From NCBI GenBank assembly GCA_905221605.1, contig CAJNDS010002274.1:1-64000 (forward strand): 64,000 nt of DNA. Direction: 5' to 3'. Made by a program: the position numbers and the translations under genes. Positions 29,520 through 39,018 of this stretch are shown here, in pieces. The notes below the pieces were generated by a model that was not told the DNA's origin, ran no database searches, and saw only the letters and a list, made by a program, of their open reading frames with translations. This DNA is from Symbiodinium natans. Its lineage: Eukaryota; Sar; Dinophyceae; Suessiales; Symbiodiniaceae. The number at the start of each line of letters is the position of its first letter. Within the stretch, counting starts at the first letter, position 1.

Positions 29520-30845
29520 TTCATCGTTGCGGGGGCTCCCAAGCCTCCCGTGAGGACTTGTCCTCACATGGCCCGTGGGTGCTCATATTATGCGGCGTCA
29601 TCTGGGGCCACCCAAGCCCGTGACGCAAGTGTGTATCACAAATAAAAAAAAACAAAGCATCGCAAAAGGGAGCAGCGCGTAAGGGTTTGCCCGAAGCACT
29701 TAAAGAAATGCTTGCTGCGACACACAGTCTCCCACTGTTGTGGCCATCTATGGCCCTGTCCCCGCTGCACGATCCAAAGAGCCTGGAGCCTGAAGGAATG
29801 GCCTTAGCCCGAAAGAAACGACCCCTGACGGGGGGGAGAGGAGAGAAAGGGGGCCGCAAGGGCAGCGCCCCCCCAAAAGGCCTGGAGCCTGAACGGAAAA
29901 CCCCGGCCTGAAGGAACGACCCCTGACGGGGAGGAGAGGAGGGAGGGACCGCAGCGGGGACCTACACAGAGCTGCCCACAGAGCTGCAAAAGCACTGTTC
30001 CGCTCTCTGATTATTTTGTTTGTTTGTCTTTTGTATATCCCTACCTGAGACAAACGCAATGTGTCCCTCACCATGCAACACCAAGATGCGCCCTTTTCCA
30101 GCGAACCCGCTTGAGAATGCTGCGCTTGTCAGCCATATGCGGTTGTCATCTGTTGGCTTTATGGCATGAGATGCTGCGCTCTTTCATCGTTGCGGGGACT
30201 CCAAAGCCTCCCGTGAGAACTTGTCCTCACATGGCCCGTGGGTGCTCATATTATGCAGCGTCATATGGGGCCACCCAAACCCGTGATGCAAGTGTATATC
30301 CCAAAGAAAAAAATAATAAAAAATAAAAAAAAAAATTCGCAAAAGGACCATCTACGGCCCTGTCCCCGCTGCACGGTCCAAAGAGCCTGGAGCCTGAAGG
30401 AATGGCCTTAGCCCGAAAGAAACGACCCCTGACGGGGAGGAGAGGAGAGAAAGGGGGCCGCAAGGGCAGCGCCCCCCCAAAAGGGCCTGGAACCTGAAAG
30501 GAAAACCCCGGCCTGAAGGAGTGACCCCTGACGGGGAGGAGAGGAGGGAGGGACCGCAGCGGGGACCTGCCCACAGAGCTGCAAAAGCACTGTTCCGCTC
30601 TCTGATTTTTTTTTTTTGGTCTTTAATTTTCCCTACCTGAGACAAACGCAATGTGTCCCCCACCAAGCAACACCAAAATGCGCTCTTTTCCAGCGAACCC
30701 GCTTGAGAATGCTGCTCTTGTCAGCCCTACGCAGTTGTCAACTGTAGGCTTTATGACATGAGATGCTGCGCTCTTTCATCGTTGCGGGGACTCCAAAGCC
30801 TCCCAAGCCTCCCGTGAGGACTTGTCCTCACATGGTCCGGCGATG
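29520..30845. repeat. Local tandem duplication of a ~0.6-kb unit
   Basis: Copy 1 about 29520-30175, copy 2 about 30180-30770, copy 3 (partial) 30776-30845. Each starts TTCATCGTTGCGGGG and has a hairpin GTGAGGAC-TT-GTCCTCAC (29550-29567 and 30814-30831 perfect; 30213-30230 with one mismatch). Copies 1 and 2 continue through A-runs, a CTGACGGGG-rich part with internal subrepeats, and GAGACAAACGCAATGTGTCCC. The G-rich parts give spurious Gly/Pro ORFs on both strands. No gene is supported. Confidence 0.85.
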
Positions 30846-30849
30846 CCCT

Positions 30850-32200
30850 ACCCTGGAAGTGCGCCTTATTACTTCTGAGCGCAGCGCGCTTCAAGCACAA
30901 GAGACGTTCTCTTCTTGTGAAAGCGGCAGCTGCTCAACTCTGAGGGCGGGGCGGAGCAGGGGCGTACCACAAGGGGAGTGCAGTACATGACGATATTTGC
31001 GTGCTCACAACTTTCAGAACGGGCAAGCGTGCCTTGTTTGACTGTCAGCAGACAGCTCAATGGGAAGAAAAGGGGGGGGGAGGGGGGGACAGAAATGTCC
31101 ACTCAGCGCCCTGCAAAGCTCTGCCCTAGAAGTGCACCTTCCTTGCTGCTGAGCGGCGCTCTTCAATCCCTCAAGGCAATCCCTGCTCTGACAGCAGCAA
31201 GCGGTCAGATCAACAGAAGGGACGTGTAAATAAAAAAATACACAACAAGCCCCACCGTCCCCTGCAGATCAAGCACGAAGGACCTTGCAAAAATTCGCGA
31301 AACTGCGCTTGCAAATATCTCAGGGCGTAGCAGCGCAAGTGCATGCCACAGGAGATAAAAAAAAAAATCACGACTGTCAGCAGCATCACAGCGAGGTATC
31401 AGGGCAGCGCAGCGCGGGGGAAAAGCGGGGGGAGAGCGGGGAGGGAAGGGGGGAGGGGGAGGAGGGAAAGGCGTGTGTGGGTTGGTCTACTCCTGGCGCG
31501 CCAGCAATCACTCGCGGCCAGCTCGAGTGACAGTACCCCTGAGCCTACTACCAACAGGTAGCCCCACACGCAGCTCGGGGTCCTTTTTTTTTTTTTTTTT
31601 TTGGGGGGGGGGGGGGGGCCTCCCAATTAAACAGGTGCTCGGATTAATTGTAAAGGTGATGATCGTTCAAGTAGTAGGCATAAAAAATCATCCTAACAAT
31701 GATAACTGATAACCAAGTACTTGAGCAACAGCTGACCAAAAACATTCACGACATCCCGCCGGCGCTGCCCGATTTTGCTCAGCCGCCGTAAGAAGTCTTC
31801 TTCGACAAGCTGGGAAAATCACGACGCTCTTTTGGGCGTACGCTTTGGGTTTAGAAGGAGTCCAAGTAGACTCAATCTCGTGCCGTCGTGCCAGTGTGGA
31901 GTCGCTATGTCCAGGCACGAGAGATAGGCTAGGTTTAAGTAAAACACAGGTGAAACCCTGATCCCGGGCCCAACCGCCGATCTTACGATCCCGAGGCAGA
32001 GCTACCTCACATGACTCCACACTCCGCCTAGTTGGCGACGAAGTTTGCCCTCACAGTTTCGTGAGGATTCTGCTAAAAACTACAGCAGGCTGCAACGGAG
32101 CCGGTCGACTTCAAGCAAAGACACCCCTCTCTCGACGCCATGAAATTGTACCCTTACATTCGCTGAGGGCTCTGCCATGTCCTCTGCATTCAAAATTCAA
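30850..32200. other. Spacer with homopolymers, no gene
   Basis: Contains G-runs near 31074-31090, A-runs near 31362, a GGGGAGAGCGGGG-rich stretch at 31420-31470, and a T20-G16 run at 31585-31620. ORFs here reflect composition. Nothing else was recognised. Confidence 0.6.
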
Positions 32201-32207
32201 AAGCATG

Positions 32208-33941
32208 TCAAATCGTAAAGCAGCCGGTCGACACTGCGAGCAAGGACACCCTTCGGCACTCCGACGAGTCCCCCTCCAGGCCAAGCTGCAAAAAACGTGG
32301 GATCGATTGCCCGTAAGCAAAGTCCGCCGCGGTCCAGTTCCGGCAATTGCGAAGATCCAGTCTGGCGCCGGCCGCGATCAGGGCCGCGGCGCCGTCGAAC
32401 TGAGCCGACCGGATGGCCTGCATCAACGGCGTGCTGCCATCTGCATGATAGGCGATGGTGGATAGCGCAGTCGTACGGCCGAGTCGGTGCTGCAAGGACT
32501 TCGCCGCCAAATGCAACCGTCCCGGTGTACAAAAGTCGCGCCGCACATTCGTCTGAAAGTTGACGTCGGCGCGGAGGGCGATTAGCCGGTGCACCAGCTC
32601 GGCCGTGCCCCCCCGAAACATGGCGGCATCGAAGAGCGCAAGAGAAAGAGCCAGCGAGCCTGGCCGGCCCTGAACCACCAGCTCCTCCATGGCCTCTGCG
32701 GCTGCCGAGCCAGCAGCGCACCCCAAGGTGGTGTTTCCAAGTAGATTCTGCGCCAGGGGATCGGCACCCGACGCACACAGCAGTCGAACACCTTCGGCAT
32801 TGTCTCGAGCGGCCGCTAGGATGACAGCCGGTGAAAACCCACCCGTGAGGTGGGCTCTCGCCTCAAGAAGCAACCGCGCGGCCTTGTGCTGCTTGAAAAA
32901 CACTGCCAGATCCAATGCCGACATCCAAGGGGGAAAGCCAAGCGACGGCTCATCCTTCCATGTCCGCTGGTTCACGCCGGCACGCTTCTCCAGCAGGCCT
33001 CGCAGTACCTCTACGTTGCCGCCAAGTGCCGCGTAGTGAAGAGGCCGCCACCCAGCGCTGTCGGCAGAGCCAATCGTCCTCAGGCCGTTTTGGTGCAGGA
33101 ACTCCATCACCACGTCATCACCACCCTCACAGCTGGGCAGCAGGCCGGCCACTGGTGCAATCTCAAGCCCCTGGAAGTAAACTGTCTGGAGGTTGAAATG
33201 GCGCCGGAACCCGGGCAGGTCACCCACACGCAGGCAGTGGTTCAGCTTCTGCGTGAGGATCTTCCGCATCACCGGGGCCAGCTTTTGCCGATCCTTTGCG
33301 ACACCGAAGTCTCCTTCCCCAACACATCCACTCGGAAAGGACAAGAGTGTGCCAACCGCTTCAATGGAGGTCTCGCTCCGAACCAGAATCCAAGTTTTGT
33401 TTGGTGACAGCTCACGTGCTGCTCGTTCGAGGCGACACCAGCCCCTGCTGCTCCAGGTCGCGGGTGATAGCACCCTGCCCTCGACGGGGCAGTCGAGAAC
33501 CGGACAAAGCGCAAGGAAAAAGTCGCACTTGGCTACGTATGCTGGGATGCTGCTGATGGCATCGGCTTGCTGGAGGCGGCTGTTTGTTTTTTGTACGACA
33601 ACTTCATTCGCATGGGTCAGCTGCGGACATGAGAAATAATCGTACCAGAAGAACAGTGCCTTGGTCTGAAAATCTCTCATGGGACGGGGCTTGGCCGTTG
33701 GCACTACGGCTTCCGTAGCGGGGTCCAAGGAAATAGACCCGGAGCTGGTCAGCATCCGCTTTACAGCATCCTGAAGAATGCGCATCTGCCTGAACTCGGG
33801 ATCCGGGTGTGTCTTCGTTAGCCACTGGTGCGAAACGAAAGCCGCTCTCCCCAAGAAGTCGCTAAAGTCCACGAGCTTGCCACAGGCCTGGCAGCAGGAT
33901 GGGTGAGGCGCCAAACAGGTCTGACTGTCCGACGTGGACAC
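32208..33941 (-). CDS. Ankyrin-repeat protein with conserved N-terminal SHQW/GWCR domain
   Basis: An uninterrupted 577-codon frame from ATG 33941 to TGA 32208. The N-terminal 200 residues carry ACGKLV, AFVSHQWLTKTHPDPEF, FFWYDYFSCPQ, ISSIPAYVAKCDFFLALCP and WSSRGWCRLERAARELS. I know this block from dinoflagellate proteins; its shape recalls TIR-like or HET-like signalling domains, but no catalytic residue can be assigned. Residues about 290-570 contain ankyrin repeats (SAGWRPLHYAALGGNVEVLR, ALDLAVFFKQHKAARLLLEA, DGSTPLMQAIRSAQFDGA), a protein-binding scaffold. No intron is needed, which is unusual beside the spliced neighbours and could point to a retrocopy. Neighbours on the same strand are unrelated. 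Confidence 0.8.
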   Translation of the reverse strand: MSTSDSQTCLAPHPSCCQACGKLVDFSDFLGRAAFVSHQWLTKTHPDPEFRQMRILQDAVKRMLTSSGSISLDPATEAVVPTAKPRPMRDFQTKALFFWYDYFSCPQLTHANEVVVQKTNSRLQQADAISSIPAYVAKCDFFLALCPVLDCPVEGRVLSPATWSSRGWCRLERAARELSPNKTWILVRSETSIEAVGTLLSFPSGCVGEGDFGVAKDRQKLAPVMRKILTQKLNHCLRVGDLPGFRRHFNLQTVYFQGLEIAPVAGLLPSCEGGDDVVMEFLHQNGLRTIGSADSAGWRPLHYAALGGNVEVLRGLLEKRAGVNQRTWKDEPSLGFPPWMSALDLAVFFKQHKAARLLLEARAHLTGGFSPAVILAAARDNAEGVRLLCASGADPLAQNLLGNTTLGCAAGSAAAEAMEELVVQGRPGSLALSLALFDAAMFRGGTAELVHRLIALRADVNFQTNVRRDFCTPGRLHLAAKSLQHRLGRTTALSTIAYHADGSTPLMQAIRSAQFDGAAALIAAGARLDLRNCRNWTAADFAYGQSIPRFLQLGLEGDSSECRRVSLLAVSTGCFTI

Positions 33942-34083
33942 TCTGTTCGTGAGTTCGAGCCAGGCTCAGAAGGCCTTCACTTCTCACACAGCATTCTGCA
34001 AGTTACTCATCGCGGGGTTCCCACGTGCTACGAACGACATGCAGCCAACACCAAGCAACACATGCTCCCTGACGAAACTCTAT

Positions 34084-34260
34084 TCAACTCTCAACTCCCA
34101 GTTTGGCTCCGGCCTTCAGATCCTCGTGCGGCTCGACCTTCGTCATCTTGAGCAGCACGTCTGCGGCGACGGTGTACATGGGGAAGAGCATCGGAGCAGC
34201 CTGAGCCACGCGATCTGTCATGATGCACTTCGCCACAAGCACGGGCATCATGAGTATCAG
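34084..34260 (-). CDS. Terminal exon of a probable membrane protein
   Basis: After an acceptor-like CTGCAG at 34266-34261 the frame reads LILMMPVLVAKCIMTD, VAQAAPMLFPMYTVAADVLL and KMTKVEPHEDLKAGAK, ending at TGA 34084. Codon third positions are mostly G/C. The first 14 residues form a hydrophobic segment. Upstream exons on the minus strand were not identified; the region 34270-34800 has open frames but no clear motif. Family unknown. Confidence 0.45.
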   Translation of the reverse strand: MILMMPVLVAKCIMTDRVAQAAPMLFPMYTVAADVLLKMTKVEPHEDLKAGAKLGVES

Positions 34261-34979
34261 CTGCAGGCCAGCCCCAGCATCGGAGCATCTGGCACTCCTT
34301 TCCCCCTTCCCTCCGTTTTGCTTCCGCCCACGGTGGCAACGCCTCCCCGAACTGAAATCCGGGCCTGCCCTGATCAGCAAGGCTGGGTCGAAGCGTGGAA
34401 GAAGCTTTCGTGATAACGATAAGACATCCCTCGCAGAGATCCGGCAAGAAAGAGAAACGCAAAAATCGAACTTCGGCAGCACTGCTCAGAGAGCGTCTTT
34501 AGGAAACTTGGAAGTCGTTTTATCTCATCCCGTGGTAACAGCCCCAACACTAGAAAGTCATTGCAATACGGAAGCCACACACAAAAAACTGCTGGCTTGG
34601 GCAGGTGTTGAGTCGGAACGCAAGTCAAGAGAACGTTTCCTTGTCAAAAGTCTTCGAGCATGGATACGATGCCCAGTGGCGTCTGCGTCGTCAGGTAGCG
34701 ACCGGGCATAGACCTCCAAAGGCGTCCGGGACTTCCCGGAGACGCAGCCATGGCATGCGAGGGGCATTGTTGGAGGAAGCTGCCAGGTCATGCTGCAAAC
34801 TTGTAACCTCTAACTCTAGACGCTCAGCTCAATCGTCAGGCGACTTAGAGTAGCAAGCAGGTTCGTCACAGCACAATTTGGGACTAGTCCATTTAGAAGA
34901 TCTCTAACTCCAACTGAAACCTCCTTGCTGTGTTCCTGAGCCTCCAAGTAGACAATTTCAAGCTTATCTGGCAAATTAC

Positions 34980-35130
34980 AGGGTTTAGGGAAAGTTTAGG
35001 GTTCGGAGTCGAGGGTTTCGGGGTTTTGGGTTGAGGGTTCGAGAGTTCGGGGTTTGTACAGGGTTTTGCGGTTTACATTTGGGGGCAGGGTTTAAGGCTT
35101 CAAGGCTTGAGGCTGTAGGGTTGAGGGTGT
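34980..35130 (+). repeat. Degenerate telomere-like tract
   Basis: Irregular GGGTTT/GGGTTC/GGGTTG units. Only two units match TTTAGGG exactly. It resembles a decayed copy of the tracts in the first 15 kb. Confidence 0.55.
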
Positions 35131-35383
35131 CCGTTCAAGGTTTGGGGGGCCAGCCGGGCACATAATGAGCGTGGTTAAGCAATGATTATCCATCATAACG
35201 TCGGCGTCACGTTGCCTTCGAGCGCAACAAAGTCCGTCGGAAACTTCTTGGTGCGTGAGAGGCTGGTGCACGAGGCGTTCGTGGAGGCCGTCGCTCGTGC
35301 TCATGAACAATGATGGGCGTGGGCATGCGTGGGCCAGGAGGCCAGCTTGCGACTGGAAGAGGACGACGGCTGGTCGCTCAGGG

Positions 35384-35640
35384 GGTGATGCTTGGTGGTA
35401 CTATGACGACGGCTACGTCTCCGTGGAGCCAGAAGGCGGCGCAGACGCAGCTCCTGACACTGATTCGATGGACGTCGTGATTTTGCTGCAGCTGGACAGG
35501 CGGAGAAGCGGGATCTTGTTAATGACCCGCAACAGCTTGGAGTACGAGGTCATAGCTTGGGACCAACTAGGACACCGCCAGGCTACTGGCTGGTCGGAGC
35601 CACTCGGCGTACCCCGTGCGTCTCGAGCAGGAGACTACAT
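35384..35640 (+). CDS. Short coding-like segment, unknown
   Basis: Within the frame open from 35255 to 35668 the stretch from about 35384 reads GDAWWYYDDGYVSVEPEGG and DVVILLQLDRRRSGILLMTRNSLEY, with G/C third positions. The N-terminal part of that ORF looks out of frame, because the other frame reads ERLVHEAFVEAVARAHE at about 35256. It may be a frame-broken gene fragment on the strand opposite to its neighbours. Confidence 0.3.
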
Positions 35641-35867
35641 CGGTTATCACACACGACACCTAGCATGATCAGTGGTGGAGCACGAACTGCGACGACGAAT
35701 TTCAGGCGAACGCCATCTAGCCGAGTCTAGCCCGAGCCGGTTGACGAAGAGAAGTTGAAAGAAGCTTAGCAGGCGGAAAACGGCAGCGGAAGCCCTGAAA
35801 CGGGGCCGGGGCTTTGGAGAAGAAGGCCTTAGAGAGCCACCCTGTGGTCTAGGTGAAGAAATGAAAG

Positions 35868-36038
35868 ATGCGCCACCTCACGAGCGACCTCTTTTTCCTT
35901 CGAGCCAAGGCCAAGGTGGACTCCTTCATGAAGAGTGAGGCCGTCTCATCCAAGGAAATCAAGGAGGCTTACACCATAAGTTCTCCCTTGGAAGAGCAAG
36001 CTGAGGCCGAGCGGGACGCCCGAGAAACCCGAACATGA
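35868..36038 (+). CDS. Short coding-like ORF, 56 residues
   Basis: ATG 35868 to TGA 36038, charged and helix-like (LRAKAKVDSFMKSEAVSSKE, EEQAEAERDARE). It may be an exon of the same unknown unit as the segment at 35384. No family recognised. Confidence 0.25.
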   Translation: MRHLTSDLFFLRAKAKVDSFMKSEAVSSKEIKEAYTISSPLEEQAEAERDARETRT

Positions 36039-36039
36039 C

Positions 36040-37540
36040 GCTCCATGGCAAGCAGGGCAAGCGCAAGCCCGAGGCAGGCATCGTTTTGCTGCTGAGTTTT
36101 TGGATGCCTGCGCGGTCGATGTTGGGCCGCCACCTCTTGTAACTACCTCATGTCAAAACATCGGCCATCATTGGAGGGCCGAGAGTTGGCGACAGCCTTC
36201 CTGCAACTATACCGACGGAGGCTGAGGCGCTCGAGGAATTGAGATACGGCAGCACAGCGGCCTGGCCACGTGGACCTTGGCTGGACTTTCATCTACGAAG
36301 TTGTCAGCTCCTGATGCCAGTCCAGTGGGTGCGGGAGCATGGCGGGGTCATCGGATGCAGGCATTGCAGGGTCATGGCCACGTCCACGACTTCCGCCCAC
36401 GTGAAAACACGTTCATGTATTTTAGTTCATTCACCTCACTACCTCCTCATAGTAAAAAGGGTCTTGAGGAAGAAGCCGAAGAAAAACTGTAGATGAGCTT
36501 GCGAATGGTGAACAAGGCTGTGGAACAAGAGTTCCTGGGCCGTTCGCTCCCTCACAAATTCAGTCAGTATTGTGTGATTGGGGTCCCGAGGGTAGGTTAT
36601 TTAATTATAGTATTGCCCTGCAAGCTTCACGGGCTCATGTCGCAACTCTGGAAATCTCGGAATCTCTCTCGTGACCCTCACCAATGCCAAACTGTCAATC
36701 ACACTATGGCCTTGCAACAACCAGCATGGGTTCCCTCCACTGAGCACAGGACGGTCACCCCGCACAAGCCCTTCTTTCTCTCTGAGCGGCTGAATTCCAG
36801 CGAGGGCTTGTCAGAAGCAAATCGAAGGCTAACGGCTAGAATCAGAAACACGCACCTTGGCATGCCGTCCCAAAAGTACATATTTGGGGGCCCCGCTTAG
36901 CTGAAAAGCTTTCCCGAACATGGTGCAATGGTGCGGTCCTTCTTCCTCCGAGGAAAAGTCACGGGCTGCATCCTGATTGCAATCAAATGCTGGAAGACAA
37001 AGACGATCTCCGCACAGTTCGTCCTAACACGTGATCTGATCTAAGGATGTTGCCCACTGACGATTGCGAAATGTGTGCAGGGCAAGATGTGGCTGCTGGC
37101 CACAGGCACAAAATCTTTCGGGCACAATAGCTACAATATGACTGCAGACATTGGCAAACGACACGGTCAAGCCGAGTGTCCTGCACTAATCACCCAAGAA
37201 TTATTGAAGCTCTGAGGCCCCGAAGGCCTTGTCCCAGGAAGGGTATTCGGCACACCGGAGCACTGTCGGCGCTTTGCAAAGATTTTCCAAACCATTTCTG
37301 AGATTAGCAGCATCGCGGCGCGAAGGCAGGCTCTAAACCTGGAACACACATCACGAACCACCAAGTATCGATCTCCATATGCCGCCATGCTGGCATGGAT
37401 TTGAAACGCCTCGAGATTTCGAGGCCTGTGCAAAAAAATCGGCCAGAGAATAAATCATAAGCTTTAGGGTCGCTGGAGAAAAGCACTGGCAGCGCGTGAT
37501 TGCGTCATGTGCCGTGCATCTTTTGCCTAACTGAGCGACG
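36040..37540. other. Spacer, no supported gene
   Basis: Short frames on both strands lack motifs and splice-compatible continuations. Nothing repetitive stands out. Confidence 0.4.
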
Positions 37541-37549
37541 TGAAAGCAT

Positions 37550-37891
37550 GTGAAAGCATCGTCTGCCCTCCGGGCAGTGCTCTCAGAGCTCTCCTTCTGC
37601 GAGGTTGAAGAGGTTGAAGACTACGACAGCATCGCCATCCGAGCTCTGCGGCAACACACCTGCTTCTCCAAGTCTGATGGAGTGGAACTGATGTTCTTCA
37701 GGGACTTTTCCAACCTGGACAGCATTGTGAAGAAGCTCCGGCAAGCCAATGAAAGGGGTCTCAAGGATGAAAAGGGGCTTCCTGAAATTAGAGATTTTCC
37801 TTACCGAGCGACTCCTCCACGTAGCCGCTATGTGTCTTCAATGCTGGTAGGCCATGGCCATCACTATCACGCTCCATGGATTGGAAGCTAA
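37550..37891 (+). CDS. Unknown coding-like ORF
   Basis: The first 80 or so codons look coding: LRAVLSELSFCEVEEVEDYD, SIAIRALRQHTCFSKSDG, SIVKKLRQANERGLKDEKGL. The remainder may run into an intron or out of frame. No family recognised. It runs against the general minus-strand direction. Confidence 0.3.
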   Translation: MKASSALRAVLSELSFCEVEEVEDYDSIAIRALRQHTCFSKSDGVELMFFRDFSNLDSIVKKLRQANERGLKDEKGLPEIRDFPYRATPPRSRYVSSMLVGHGHHYHAPWIGS

Positions 37892-38051
37892 GCCGCGGTT
37901 CCTCAGCATCCGAGTTTCGGTCACTCCCAACTCCCAACAACAACTTGATCAATGGGCAAGGAGCCATGAAGTTGTCTATGGGCTTGAAGTCGTCCTGGTC
38001 ATCACAATCACAAGCATGCACAACGTAGGAGTCATGCCCCCTGTGGTCGTG

Positions 38052-38309
38052 TCATGGCTGTTTGACAAATCTGGTCCTTCCCCGGTTTACCTTCCTCCTG
38101 TTTCTTCTTCTTGATCTGCTGCTGCTGCTGCGCCAAAATTGCGAAGGAGGCTCCGAAGCTGTGGCCGTCTGCTTCACCTTCAGGACTTCGGACATTTGGG
38201 ACATGTTGCAGGTTCTGCCTTGGGCGAGAAAGCCTGAGCCTGAATGTGGAGGCGATGGTGTCTTCTCTGACTTTGTGGAACTCACCTCGTGGCTGGTCGC
38301 ACAACCCAT
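38052..38309 (-). CDS. First exon starting MGCATS, possible myristoylated protein
   Basis: ATG at 38309 starts MGCATSHEVSSTKSEK, fitting an N-myristoylation signal (Gly 2) with a neighbouring Cys for palmitoylation. A CAG/CTG run near 38117-38133 and a basic stretch follow, where the frame is uncertain. Later exons were not found with confidence. Confidence 0.35.
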   Translation of the reverse strand: MGCATSHEVSSTKSEKTPSPPHSGSGFLAQGRTCNMSQMSEVLKVKQTATASEPPSQFWRSSSSRSRRRNRRKVNRGRTRFVKQP

Positions 38310-38716
38310 GGGGTCCTTCAGGCTTCAGAAGGTCAATACATCGTGTGAGATCTGAGGGCCCCCCCCCGAGTCCTGGTCTTGCAAGTCAGCCAAACCTGCC
38401 AAATCTGCTCTCCACCCTGTTGAGGCTGAGAGCTGGTGAGCCAAAGCCACGGGCGAACGCTGCAACGTTCATTTCGCTAACTTAAGGCGACATGCAGGTG
38501 CAGTGAAGTCAGCGAACTCGCGGCACACCTTTTAGCTGGCAGAGACCTCGACGCTCCTAGCCCTGGTCAGTGCAGTGAAACATGGGGACACGTGACGCGT
38601 CGCCTGGGGCGAGCGCCCACCGCTTCCCTGTGCCATCAAGACAACTTGCTTATTGCAGGCACCCGCACCAGGTGGATAATTCGTTATCCTCAGATCTCTC
38701 CCTTATCTCTGGGTGC

Positions 38717-38900
38717 TCAGGCGGCTTCAGCAAAGAAGCCCCAGCGGAGTTCGGGGTCCACGGTGTTCGCGTGCCTCGACTCCCTTCCCTCCTTTCCCTT
38801 CTCCTTCTCCCTGGGCTCCTTTTGAGTATTCTGTGCCCTTGCCAAGCGGTTCTTGGTCAGCAGAGCCTCCCACAGCTCCTCAAGGCTTCCAAGCCCCCCA
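38717..38900 (-). CDS. Terminal exon of an unknown gene
   Basis: The frame reads LGSLEELWEALLTKNRLARA, then a highly charged tract (KEPREKEKGKEGRESR) and ends TGA at 38717. G/C third positions and charge fit a dinoflagellate exon. The 5' limit is uncertain. Confidence 0.35.
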
Positions 38901-39018
38901 CCCCCAACCTTCAAGTGGCCATATTTACACAAGCATTACACAAGTAGTACTTAGTACACACCATGCAAAGGAGACGTGACGTAATGACGTAAGACAGCAG
39001 CGGGTCTCACTGACGGTC

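Noticed and set aside
29748-30666. Gly/Pro/Arg ORFs in the duplicated units
   Set aside because: They change frame with each copy and follow G-run composition; the nucleotide repeat explains them.
31399-31626. Proline/Lys-rich minus ORF
   Set aside because: Produced by the T20-G16 homopolymer and G-rich repeat.
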